Positions 10,548 through 22,370 of a stretch of DNA of 64,000 nucleotides are shown here, in pieces. The position numbers and the translations under genes were made by a program. The DNA is from Apis mellifera (Eukaryota; Arthropoda; Insecta; Hymenoptera; Apidae). A model generated the notes under the pieces. That model saw only the letters and a program-made list of their open reading frames with translations. It was not told the DNA's origin and did not search any database. Numbering within the stretch: the stretch's first letter is position 1; each line of letters opens with the position of its first letter. The stretch covers positions 13,230,501-13,294,500 of the forward strand of contig NC_037641.1 in NCBI RefSeq assembly GCF_003254395.2, given 5' to 3'.

Positions 10548-13456
10548 TATGCGAATAATTAATGAATAACGAAATCGAGGAAAACGAGAAATTTCCAAGA
10601 TTCCTATCTTTCATTCTCTCTCTCTCTCACGCGAGAGTACATCTTGTTCGGTAGAAAAAGCGTCGAATGGGTTTTTCTTTCGTCGGAAGTAGTCGTACGG
10701 TCGATTAAGTCGGACCGATCGATGGGTAATTGGCTTAGATCGGGCGGGGGTTAACGCGACGAGAAGAGAGAGAGAGAGAGAGGGAGGGAGAGAACTCGTA
10801 AATTCAAAGCGAACGCGGAAGGTAATTTGCAGCGTTGGTAGCCGGTGTTGGGTACCGATCGTTTGAAATCGAATGGGGAGGGGAAAAATGGAGACGCGAA
10901 CGATAATGAACCCTTTAACCGAGCCGGAGCTGCTTTAATGACAGTTTAAAGTTTCTTCTCGCGTTCGGGCACGTATCGCGACGGGCATCTAACCGCCGTC
11001 GCGGGTGAAATCGTTCGAGCCGCCCATGTTCGACGAGAACGTGGAATCGCGAGATCCGATTGCGATCGCGACTCGATGATCGATTGCCTCGTTAAGTGGC
11101 GGATCGTGTCGTCGCTACCAATCGTTTCCACGCCATCCTATTTTTATAAGAAGATAAAGTTTACCGCGTTTAGAGAGAGAGAGAGAGAGAATCGTAACGG
11201 AACGGACAGAACTCGGTAATTAAGCAGAACACTTTGAGAATTGTGCTACCATCTCGTTTCCCGCGACCGAGCATGCCTACCAACCTATGCGCTCGTATAC
11301 AGAAAGATTCCAGCGCGGGAACGGAGAGAAGGGGAGAGAGAGAGAGACTGGAGTGGAACGAAGAGAGAGAGAAAGAGAGAGGGAAGATAATAAAGCGGGA
11401 GTCCGCGAAGAATGATTTACCGGCAACCCGGTGGAATAACTTTCCCGCCAACACTGTTGCCACCTTCAAGAGGCATTGCATGCATCGTTTCTTGCGGCGG
11501 AATGGAGAGAACGAGGCAGAAACAAAGAGAGAAAGGCGAGAAAGAAAATCGTCGATTTATTTTAGGGGGAAAAAGGAAGAAGAAAAAGCGAAGGAAAGAA
11601 AGATCTTCTTTCCCTTTCGAGAAAATCTTTGTTCTTTCCTCGCCCCTGTATACGGTATTTACGTATGTAAATTCGAGAAACGGAGGAAGAAAAAGTGGAA
11701 CGACAAGTTTCGCTTTCGTTCCAACGATCATCCTAATGAATTATCGTCGGCCATTATCACGGCTAATATTACCGTCTAATTCTCATCGTAACTCCACTCT
11801 CTCTCTCTCTCTTTCTCTGCTCGTCCTTAACGCCATAGTCTTTTAGTTAATCTCTCGTATTAGTTAAAACCGCTTTAGTCGAGTCGACATCGCCTATTCG
11901 ACGGCCGAGGTGGCGGGGAGTCGAGAGCGTTATCGAGAGCGTTTGTGTTCGTTGAATTATTAAAGCCGGAGCGCGATACGTCTCGAACGCGGGTATCTTA
12001 TTACAGCCACGATGTTCACAATTTTCCCCGGCTAAATCTAATAAAACCTCTTCGATCAACAGGCGACGATAGTTTCTCCCTATCCCCCTTCGACGGATTA
12101 ATTCCCCGCGACTCGTTTCGTCGCGTTAGTTTCTCGCTCCACCCCGAAACACATCCGTATAATTTTCCAATTTAGATTTGCATCTCTAAATTGCATTCCC
12201 GCGCTTCCTATTTCGCGATACGTATCAGATAATCCGCGAGCGAATTATTCCTTTGTTAACGCGCCCATCCTTGTTTCGACCTCATCTCCCTCCCCCCTCT
12301 ACCTCCTACCTAGCTCGCTCGAAACCGGCCGAGTTTCGCTCACGCTTTTCGCCAATTGCACGCGACACGCGAGACCCGTCGCCGACCCGCCGGGCGAAGA
12401 AAAGAGCTCTGTATTAAATCGCGAGCAGTTCTACCCGTTATTTTCGTGCCCGGCCAACGTACACACACACACACACACCGGCCGATCCATTGTTCCGCTG
12501 GTTTTGTTGCGGCCCGACCTTGCCGGGAATATCGATTTCAATCGGCCTCTTGTAGTATACGGAATACAATCCCGCCGTAGGTTTCCTTCGAAAAGCCTTC
12601 CACTCCGGCGTGGCTAGCACCGTGAACCATAGCTCACAGCGCGGTGAATACCGGCGCGCACGGACCTTGCACCCTTTCGTTACGAATCGAGTTCTCCGGT
12701 TCGCTTTTTTCTTTTCTTTCCTTTTCTTTTTTTTTTCTTCGCAAGAAAAAGTCTCGTCGCTCCGGACAAAGAGAAATCCATTCCTTCCATAAACGGGAAG
12801 AAGAGGAGGAGGAGGAGAGGGGGAATTTTCGATCGCGTTTCCTTTCCGATTTGGAGGGGGAAAGAAGGAAAAACGGATGCGACGGCACGAGCTCGGTTCA
12901 GATCCCACGTTCTCTCCTCCGCGACCGACGAGGAACGAGCGCTATATACGCGGTGTACGTACGTACGGGAGGAGGATACAGCGACAAAGGTGGAGAGAGA
13001 ATCGTCCGTACGTGCGGTGGCTGTCTACACCGGTTATAAAATACGGTGCCTCGAAAGGCTCTCAGCATGGTCGCGCCTCTCTCTGCCTTCCGAGTACGCT
13101 TCTCCTCCTCCTCTTTTCGTTCCCCCTCCACTGTGTCATCTTCGTTTTCGCCTCGAACGAAACACCGTCTATTCCGAGCGAGTTGTACAAATTGTTCCCT
13201 AAAGTTATCGCCGTGAATCGCAGATGAATCTCTTTGTTTCTCTCTCTCTACGTCGATCCGTCCGTTTCTTCCTTTTCCTCTTCGACGAGAGATTCGTAAA
13301 GAAATTATCATTAACTTTCATAGATCTCGAGCGTTTAACAGGAACCAATTACGAGGTTGCAATCGATCTGCCGCGTAATTGCTACAGACCGGTTTGCAAT
13401 CATGCGCTACAGTTAAATCGGGTACGTGGTACGCGAGATAGGTATCTAATAACGTC

Positions 13457-13487
13457 CGTTTCGTTTCGTTTCGTTTCGTTTCGTTTC
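13457..13487. repeat. (CGTTT)6 microsatellite
   Basis: Six perfect pentamer units followed by a diverged copy. Confidence 0.9.
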
Positions 13488-15786
13488 AAGTTGGATCGTT
13501 TTATAGTTGGATCGTGGTTCTAGTTTCGTCTCGTCTCGATCGATTAAAGGAAGGAAGGAAGGATCGGATTAATCGGCCACCGACCGATTCGACGAGTTAA
13601 TATACCCTTTAGGGGGAAAGAAAGATTCCCTTAATATCGTATGAAATTCCTGTACGTTGAGTTTTAGCTTTAAAAGGCCTCTCTCGCATTCTCCGAGGTC
13701 AACGATGCCGCCGCACACCACACGGCCATTCGCCTTTCGCTTATATGTGTAACGTTGCTCGAGACAGAGAGAGAGAGAGATACGTGACGATATTTCATAC
13801 GATTATCCTTGGCATCGTTGAGTTACTAAATCATTCCGGAAGGCGGTAGTATCTTCCTTTTGAACGCTCGTATAATCCTTCACCGCGATACATAAAACCG
13901 AAGGGAACTGGAGCGACGATCGTCGTCCAGAGCGCATTTTTAGAAAGGAAAGGCTAAACAAGTTTGCCGCCCGACTCCCTTTCCCCCTCTAAACGATTTA
14001 TTTCGTTTCATTAACGGAGCGAGCCGCTAATATTTCCTCGTCTAATTAAAGCCGGATGATCGGGAGAGCAGAGGGGGGGATCCCTCGACCGCGTTTAACG
14101 CGTTATTAAACGCGATGCGCGTTCGTGAGATTCCAATCTCCTCTCCTTCCTCTTGGAGATTCGCCGTCTGCGAACCGAGTATCGGAATAATAATCGGGAA
14201 AAAGGGGGAGACGGAGACAAAGAGGAGGCGCAAAGTTCCGCGCGTTCACCATTTGCCTTTGCGAGAGGAGAGAGAAAGGGAGAGAGAGAGAGAGGAGTAT
14301 CGGAGGGTTTTTCTCGGTCGCTCGGGGTCCTAACCCCCCGCCGTCCCGGTGCTTTCCGTTGGCCGTGGTGCGTGCGACCACGCGGGCCGCCACTTTTTGT
14401 CAGCTCGTGCTCGACAGATAGAGCTGTTCGTCGAGTAAGCTGGGAAGCCATCCTCGGTATTCCCGGCTCGCCGACTCTCTGATGGACTGACAGTCGTCCA
14501 CCACCGTCGCCGAGTATTCCCCGCGATCCTTTCGCTCTTCCTCTTTCCTATCGCCGACACTGACAACTCCTCCTCCCTCCTCCTCCTTCTTTTCTTCTTC
14601 TTCTTCCTCGCGTTGGGCCGCGTGGCGCCGATAAACCGCCGAGGAGATTCGCATCGCGAAAAATCCGAGAAGCCGCCGGGTTCCAGGAAACCCGTGTTCA
14701 CCGTTATGCACGCACCCCGTTTTTATCCGCGGCGTAGACGCATTTAAAATTCTTGTCATTTGCACATAAGAGCGCCTAATTGCGCGGCCACGCGATCGGA
14801 AGGCCCCCGTGCACGCGAGCCGCTTCTTATCCGTGAATACGCGCGAGAGAGAGAGAGAGAGGACGAAGCGGAAGTTCGGTGGGTGGACGACGGTTACGAA
14901 CCATGATCCTTTGTCACGCGAATTGACACGCAGAAACGATGCCCGAGTAGCCGTCACGTGAGTCACCGCGGGTGTGCGAGCGCACAATTAGCTGGATCCC
15001 CCTATTCCGTTTGCATAAATAAATATAAGCTCGTCCGCCGCTCCTTCCCCCTCCACGATCCTCGCCTTCCTCCTTTCTCTCTCTTCCTTCACGCGCTTCC
15101 TTCCTTCAACTTTCTCGAACGTATCCGCGCACGTAGGCCGCGAATAAATACGGGAAAGAAAAGTAGTCGAAAGAATAAACTCTATCTTCTCGTAGAGGCT
15201 TCGAAACTTTCTTCTCCACATTTTTTTTCCACCTTTGGAATTCGCCGATACACTCGAATATCCGTCCAGCGGTAATTACATCGCGATGCGCAGCATCGAT
15301 CGAAGAAATAGCGATGGATAATAGCAACGATCGAACCATTTCTCGGTACAACAGAAGAGAGAAATACGCGGAATGGAAGGAAGCACGAAACGAGAATAAG
15401 AAAATAATCGAGAGACGGGATACACGACGTACGGTACTAAACGCGGGGCGTCGTAAACGGTGGGCCGCGGCGAGGTCGATACGCCGCTTTACATACGCGC
15501 GATCATCCCGAGTGTGGCTCGGCAAAAGTGAGAGGAGGGGGGAAGGCGGACAATGCTACCAACCCGACCAACTCTATAGAGCTGTCACTCACCGTTGTCC
15601 CGCGGAGTAGTCGGTCGCGAGAGACGATTCGTCTTTCTCTTTCCCTCTCTCTCTTCGTTGCCACGCGTAGAAACGGGTTCATCCCCCGACGTTTCGACTC
15701 CTCTACGGGGAGTCGAGTCGGGCGAAGGTGAAGGTGCGTGTATCGCGACGGATATCGGTCGTGGCGATAGGAAAGGAGAGGAAAGG

Positions 15787-15790
<4 letters not shown>

Positions 15791-15821
<31 letters not shown>
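15791..15821. repeat. (GA)15 microsatellite
   Basis: One of the longest GA runs of the window. The neighbourhood (15720-15850) is purine-rich. Confidence 0.9.
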
Positions 15822-15824
<3 letters not shown>

Positions 15825-16216
15825 GACGCGACGCGTTCCGAGAGGAGGAAGGTGTACGAGGACCTTCTCTCTTAACCTTTGCTCTCGGGATGCGTGTTTT
15901 TGCGGTGGAACGGGGAGGCGAGATGCTGGGAGAGAGCGTGGAACGAGGGCCCCCGGCGCGGCGGGTCGGTGGCCGGTAATTGCGATGAGATATGGTGGCC
16001 ACTTCTCATTAAAATAGTTTAATATATATTTGTCCAGCTATCCGCGCAACGTATGTCCCCCCATTTGTTATCGCCTCCCTTAGACGCGGGGAGGGTCATC
16101 TTTATTTTTCGTAAATTCGGCATTCGTTAATAGCCACCGTTTGTCTCCTTGTCACCGCACTCCGCGATCCTTCCGTCGAATAATTCACGCGCGTAGGCAA
16201 AAGAAACCATCTCCTT

Positions 16217-16250
16217 TCTTCCTTCCTTCCTTCCTTCCTTCCTTCCTTCC
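16217..16250. repeat. (CTTC) tetranucleotide repeat
   Basis: About eight units, followed by TCTTC and a poly-T run. Confidence 0.9.
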
Positions 16251-18104
16251 TCTTCTTTTTTTTTTTTTACGCTTTCGTTTTACGCTTGAATTTATAGTCA
16301 TCGAATTTTAACGACCATCAACGCTCGTTAAGATCCCACCTCCTCCCCCTCCTCCACGATCGCCAAGGAACAGAGACTATTACCCTCGAGACTATTACGC
16401 GTGCCACTTCACTCGCTACTCCTAGCCTCCTCTCGTTTCTCCCTTTTATCGTTGTTCTCCCGCTCTCATAACCGCGTACAAAGGATACCAGGGTGCAGAA
16501 GAGCTCGTTAGTAATCTGCCTTTACAATCGGCCGGTATATACGTGCCGTGGGCGGCGATGCCGGCAACAGTTAAATCCCTTGCTTTAAACGCATACCTCT
16601 ACGCCCCGCGACACTCTCCTTTTTTTTTCCTTCCATTTCTACTTGCGGTTATTAACGCAAAGTCGAAACGCCGAGCGATAATTGGAATATTTCCCGAGAA
16701 ACTTTTGCACCCCATCCTCCTCCTTCTTGTATTTCCACTCGTATTTCTCTCGAGTCGAGCACCGCCAATTAACTCGATACGCGTTCTATTTCGAAGGAAT
16801 AAATCGATGACAATTTCTTCCCGAATATATCACTTTACGCCAGAAATTCGAACATTTTTTGGAGGGAGGGGGCGACGAAAAGCCGGATAATACGGAGGAC
16901 GGAGACAAAGAGGAGCGCGAATATCTGGGAGGAAGGACCAGTTTATTATTATTCGGCAACCGCCTACGCGTATCTCGTTTCGCCCTCCGTTTCCTCCTCC
17001 TCCTCCTCTCGAATTCCTCCTCCACGTTGCTGCTCTCCCTCCTCGACGGGCCTTCCTCGAGAGCAGCTCGTGGAAAAGCAACTGTCGGCCGAGAGAGCGT
17101 GCCGGGCATCGGCGGGTTAAGAGAAAGGTCGTCGATTAAGATAGCTGTCCGGTGTTCGTGGCCGTGCCTTCTATAGTCTCCTCTTCCTTCCTTCCTTCCT
17201 TCCTTCTCTGCCGTCGTCGGGATTGACCCGATAAAATACGGCCCGGCTCAGCGACAACATCCCGTGTTACTTTATTTCGCGTCTCCCCTCCTCCTCCCCC
17301 TGTATTGTGCACGCCGATCAGGGCAACGATAACGATACCGTTTCGCAAATTTGCCAACGATAAATACCCCTTTCCTCCCCCCCTCGTCGGAACGTATTAA
17401 TCGATTCGGAACGGATCGATGCCAACGATCGGATTTCCAAGCGTTCCGGGAGTAATTGCGCGACGGCCGGATCCCCGAGATCGTGGAAGGCCGCGTGCGC
17501 GCGATTCGAGTCTTGGCAAAGCGGTTGGCAAAAAAGAAAGAACGGGCGGATAAACGAGATCGCAATAATCGATACACCTATCCTCGCATTAAAGGATCCC
17601 CTTGCGCCTTGTAAGTCCGTCCGCGATATTATTGATCCTGCGCACGCAATCGCCCGTATCCCATTGCGATTTAATCGATCGTACCGATTAATAATCGCGT
17701 CTCTGAATAACGCGCCTCCCCTCCCTCCCTTTCTCGCGTTTCGCGGTGAAAAATCTGCTCGATCGGAGGCGAGATTTTCTTCCTCCCCACCCGTTTCCCT
17801 CCCTCGGCATCGAACGGAACCGCGCGAATTTATTACGGCCGACCTAGTCGTAACCGCCCGTACGCCACGTAACTGCCCCCTTTTGCGTAATAGGCGCTCG
17901 TTTATAATCGAGGGATACGCTTCGCGTCGAGAGGAAGGGGAGGGGGAAAGAAGAAGAAGAAGAAGAAGAGAAAAAGGTAGCGCGGGTCTCGCGACTTCGC
18001 ACGGTTCGTCTTCGTGGAATTGCGAGAACTTTGAAGATTAATGGGACCGAGGGGAGTCCGAGCTCGCGTTTTTTGTTCCCCGAACGGGCTCGATCGGTGC
18101 TGTC

Positions 18105-18121
18105 TAGCGCCCCCTGACAGC
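18105..18121 (-). promoter_or_regulatory. CTCF-like core motif
   Basis: The plus strand reads TAGCGCCCCCTGACAGC; the minus strand therefore contains AGGGGGCGCTA, identical to the core of the CTCF consensus conserved between insects and vertebrates. The flank that is usually CCACC reads CTGTC here, so the match is strong but incomplete. As an isolated site in a giant intron it would be a candidate insulator or loop anchor. Confidence 0.4.
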
Positions 18122-19684
18122 GGCCGCTGCGGAACAACCCGTTTCAACCTGTGCGCGATTCCTTGCATTTTAATAAAGCGGGGGGAAAAAAAGAGGAGAG
18201 GAGAGGAGAGGAGAAAGAACCCACTCTCGGAATATATCGTGTGTATCGTGCGTAATTCGCCAATTCGAGCGATGAAAGGGAGGAGGAAGAGAGAGGATCG
18301 ATAAAACGACGAGGAAACGATGTCTCTTACGCTAGGTTTACGGCCGAGAGGCAAGACTGCTTCGGTGGTGGTTATTTGGGGACGATATATAATATAGTTA
18401 TCGGAGGAAACAAAAGGAAGGGGAGAGAGAAAGAGAGAGAGCGTGGTTAGTTACACGCGTATACGTGGAAGCACGGTTGGCTCGAAACGAGCGAGAATAT
18501 CCGAGATTAATGGGAGCACGGGAAACCTGATTCGCATTTTTGTTGCCCGGCGGCCTCTCGACCGGGCCCGAGCCTCGCTCCTTCCGCGAGCGCGGTACGT
18601 GCACACACACGGTGCTCCTTTTCCTCCTTTCCCTCTTCTATCCGCCTTAACCGTAATAAACCGCGAGAAACGCGTTTCGAAGAACCTCTTTGGCGAGAAA
18701 AATCGGTAACGATCGATCCACGTTACCCGCTACCCGCCGCCGTTAAATTTATTCCAAGGCAGCTCTATTTTTTCCGTCTGGATCTTGGAACAGGTAACCG
18801 CGATCGCCCCCCCCCCTTTCAAACGCATACGCGGAATTCTTCGTTGCCGTTGCCGAGAAACGAATTAATGGAAGGTGCCATCGTCGCTCGTCCCCGAGAT
18901 AATTGATCGATCTCGCGCATGATCGTAAACAAACGTTTCCCCGGCTGAAGACGTCGTCGCGTAATCTAAACGATCGATCCCCCCTCTCTCCCCCTTTCTC
19001 TATCGTCCCATGCCAACAGAACGATACCTTCGATAACGGAGGTAGAGAACTCGTCGTCCGCCCACGCGATCGAATCGAGGATCGATTCGATCGCCATTAT
19101 CGCGCCTCGATATGACGAACAAGCCTCGAAAACTCGAGGAAACTTGACAACCAGATTTATCCGCGAGATAATTGCGGCTTTCGTCGATTTTCCCTCGCGA
19201 AATCCGCTCGATAGAAGAAAGAAAGAAGGAGCACGATAGGATACGGAGATAGATGGGGGAATCGGAGAGATGGCACGCGCGCGGAAAGGTAAGAGGATGG
19301 GACGGGAAGACTGGCTTATCTTAACAGATTAGCCAGCCATTCGACGTAATTTGCCGACTGCTATTACCAAAGCGAACGAACGGGGCATCAGTCGTCCCGA
19401 TAATATCCTCTTAATTCGAGCCCATAGGCGTTAATGGCGTTAATCTTGTCGAATTAACGGTCCGCGGCCAGATAACTCCGCGGCGCATTCTCGTCCCTCG
19501 ACGAAAGTCGCGCAACGTGCGCAAGTCGCGACTGATCGGGGAAAAAAGGGAGGAGAGGGAGGGAAGTTTCGGAGTGAATGAACGCCGCGTCAACGTCGCG
19601 TTCGAAGAGAATGGAGGACGCGAGTCGAGTAGTACGACCCTGCGATACCCTACCTACGGTGCACGGTACGAATGACCGCCTCTT

Positions 19685-19815
19685 TGGATGCATTACGATG
19701 TATGTATTAGCATAATTATTGGTTGTTCGCTATCAGTGCCGGCGGGCTGGCGTTCACCAATTTATGATTTCATCGCCGGTCGTGCCGTGTGCCACGACGG
19801 CGCCGCTAAACCAGT
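19685..19815. promoter_or_regulatory. Island with homeodomain and CCAAT-type words
   Basis: ATGCATTA, then TAATTA (19713-19718) overlapping ATTGG, followed by about 90 bp of non-repetitive sequence. This is an enhancer-like mix of words in otherwise repeat-rich DNA. No conservation data are available here. Confidence 0.2.
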
Positions 19816-22308
19816 GCATCGAGAGAAGTGCGGGAACAGAGAGAGAGAGAGAGAGAAAGAGAGACCAAGTTTCGAGCACGAGCCCATTGTTGCCCGTCTT
19901 TTTCTCCGTCTTCTCGATCTCGTAGAGGAGAAGAAAAGAAAAGAAAAAGAACTATTTCCGTTCCGATTCTTCTTCTTCTTCTTCTTCTCCTCTTCCAAAT
20001 GGATATCGCGAAAAAAAGTGCTTTCCTCTCCTATTCCTTTTTTTCTTTTCCTTTTATTCGTCCCTCGACCGATATAGAATATTCGACGGAGATTTGAAAA
20101 TCGTTCGATCCTCGAGGATATCTTTCGAGTTCTTGCCTCCCCTCTCCCTTTTCCTTCTCGCTCCTCTGCCTACTCTCTCATTCTCGCGGAGCAATCCGGT
20201 CCTTAAGTGGCAGGTGCTTAAGATTCTCTGCGATCGCGCGAGGAGAACCAGTCGTGCTGCATTTGGATCGCATTCGGATCCTCCTCTCTCTCTCTCTCTC
20301 TCTCTTTCACTCTCTCTCTCTCGGACCTCGCCTCTCTCGATCGGTTTTCGAACGAGGCGCGTTCTATCCATCGGTCGAAAAAACCTTTACTTGCGTATAT
20401 ATACGATTCCCGCGCGACGATATCGGCGAATTACGAGATAACGATCGAGGAAAGGGAAAGAGAAAAAAGGAAAATTCGATCGTCGAACAACGTCGTTCGC
20501 GTCTAATCGGCCGAGCCGCGCCGAAAAAACGTTATCGCGGCGAGGATCTTTCTCTCCACCACCGAAAGCCACGCTCGTTGGGTGGAAAGAAAAACAATTT
20601 GTCATTCCGCGGTAACCCGCGGGGGGTCCGTTGCTCGTCCGTTCACGGGCCCGTGTGTCTCTCCCTCCTGGCCCGGCCCCCGAGACTTTTGTTCGCGACA
20701 TCTCACCTCTCCTTTCATCATCCCCTCCTCCTTGCATACCAGCCTTTCCAACGTTCCCCGCGTGACGCGCGTGCAAATCGAACGAATACGTATAAATCGT
20801 GCATACGTTCGAGGAAGAAGAAAGAAGAAGCAAGTATCGATATCATCTATCGCGTAGAAAATATAGAAAAAGCAACGAAGCGGGACGAGAGACAAAAGGA
20901 GGGAGCAGCGCGTGCTCCTTCCTTCCCTCTCTCTCTCCACAATCCCTTGCCTCTCCCCTTCTTCTCCCTGCCCGTGAAGATGTGTGTGAAATATAGGTTG
21001 ATATCGCGATAAATAATGAGGTGCCCTTCGTGGTGATGCCCGGGGCTGCCGCTACCGTGCTTCCACGACGCGCTCCCTCCTCTGCCTACCGAGAGCGAAA
21101 CGTGTACTCGGACGTAGTCGGGTTACGCGCCGGCCCACGTAGACCCGCACCACCACCTACGTAACGAGATAGGTGTCTAGGTCGATCTGCCATCTTCCGC
21201 TTTTCCTTTGCGGGAAATTCATTCCCTCGCCCGAGACGATTGGAAGGATGGAAGGATCGAGAAGCGATCGAGAGTTCGAATCGCGTGCGAGAGTTGGCTC
21301 CTCGACCATTTTCTTCGATCGAGCAATTTTAAGAGAAACGCGTACGGGGATACGCGGCTTATTTATACCCTTTGGAGCAGTATGGTTAAGTCAATTTGCT
21401 CTTCCGGTTTCTCGCTCTCCGGCTCGAAGCTCGCGTGTATCGATGCCACGAGTGTTCTCTCTCTCTCTCCCTCTTTCTCTCGGATTCCCTTTCCGTCCCA
21501 CTCCCGCTGCCGGATTTCGCCCGAGTGATTCGAATCGCCGCCGCGTTCCAACGATCGACGCTTCGACGGCCCGAGCACGAGCTCCTCGCCTCTTCCTTCT
21601 CGAACACCTGGCCGTTATTAAGCGGTTTCGTCGGCGCGCAAAGGAGAAAAACGAAATCGAGACCGTTTCGAAACTCCTCTCTTGACGACGATAAGAAGCG
21701 GATTTCGAGAGCAGAGATTTCAAGCTCGATCGGATAACGCGTCGATCGCGTTACTATTTACGAGAAGGACTGGTTCTTCGTGATCATGTTCGAATATCGA
21801 AATGCGGAAACTTCTTGTCGGACCCCTGTTAACTGATCATCCGCGTAATCTTAATAACGTTTAATTACGCGTGCTGGCAAAATGAATGGAACCGACAATC
21901 CGCATCGCGAATTCATTAAATTCATTCCGTCTACTATATATATGGAAATATATATATATTGAAACATAACGATGATTAGAACGAAACAAAGTAGTAAAAG
22001 AAGAAGAAAGATACGAGTGGATTGGAGACCGAGTTAGAAGGGAGGGGGACGATATCGTCATCGATACTTTTGCTTCTTCCGTTCCCCTTGGACTATCCTC
22101 TCCGCGCGGTTACGTCGGCCGCGGCAGGGACGAGCGTCGGAAATTGAATTTAATCCTTCGAAGCGGTTAAGCCAGCTGATTCGTTTCGCGCGGCGGGTCA
22201 TGATTCTCCGACGCTCGTATAGTATACGCATAATCGAGTCCGCATCGCGGGTTCGGACCACGCACTCTCGGCCACGCACTCTCCGTACTCTCTCGAGTCT
22301 CGAGTCAC

Positions 22309-22370
22309 GAGTCGAGGCGAGTCGAGTCGAGTCGAGTCGAGGCGAGGCGAGGCGAGGCGAGTCGAGTCGA
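22309..22370. repeat. GAGTC/GAGGC pentanucleotide array, 12 units
   Basis: Twelve pentamers in the order T G T T T T G G G G T T (T = GAGTC, G = GAGGC), so the variant is grouped in blocks. Imperfect copies precede it (22294-22308). Confidence 0.95.

Larger units (their letters stand above)
10531..18060 (-). other. Non-coding sequence upstream of exon A, proximal part
   Basis: No cadherin or other protein family signature was recognised on either strand. The block is intron-like, with GA/CT runs near 10766, 11173, 11794, 14279, 14842 and 15791, a CA run at 12463-12478, a TTTCG repeat at 13457-13487 and a CTTC repeat at 16217-16250. Around 16010-16080 there is a small AT-richer patch (TTTAATATATATTTG). 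Confidence 0.55.

Noticed and set aside
20254..21012. Plus-strand open frame of 252 codons
   Set aside because: It begins in a CT repeat and continues as basic low-complexity translation; no family resemblance, no ATG context and no conserved texture.
21861..22061. TA-rich stretches (21.9, 23.4, 34.3, 46.3 kb) as further mariner insertions
   Set aside because: No TTGGGTTGGC-type terminus was found next to any of them; they are only possible target sites.
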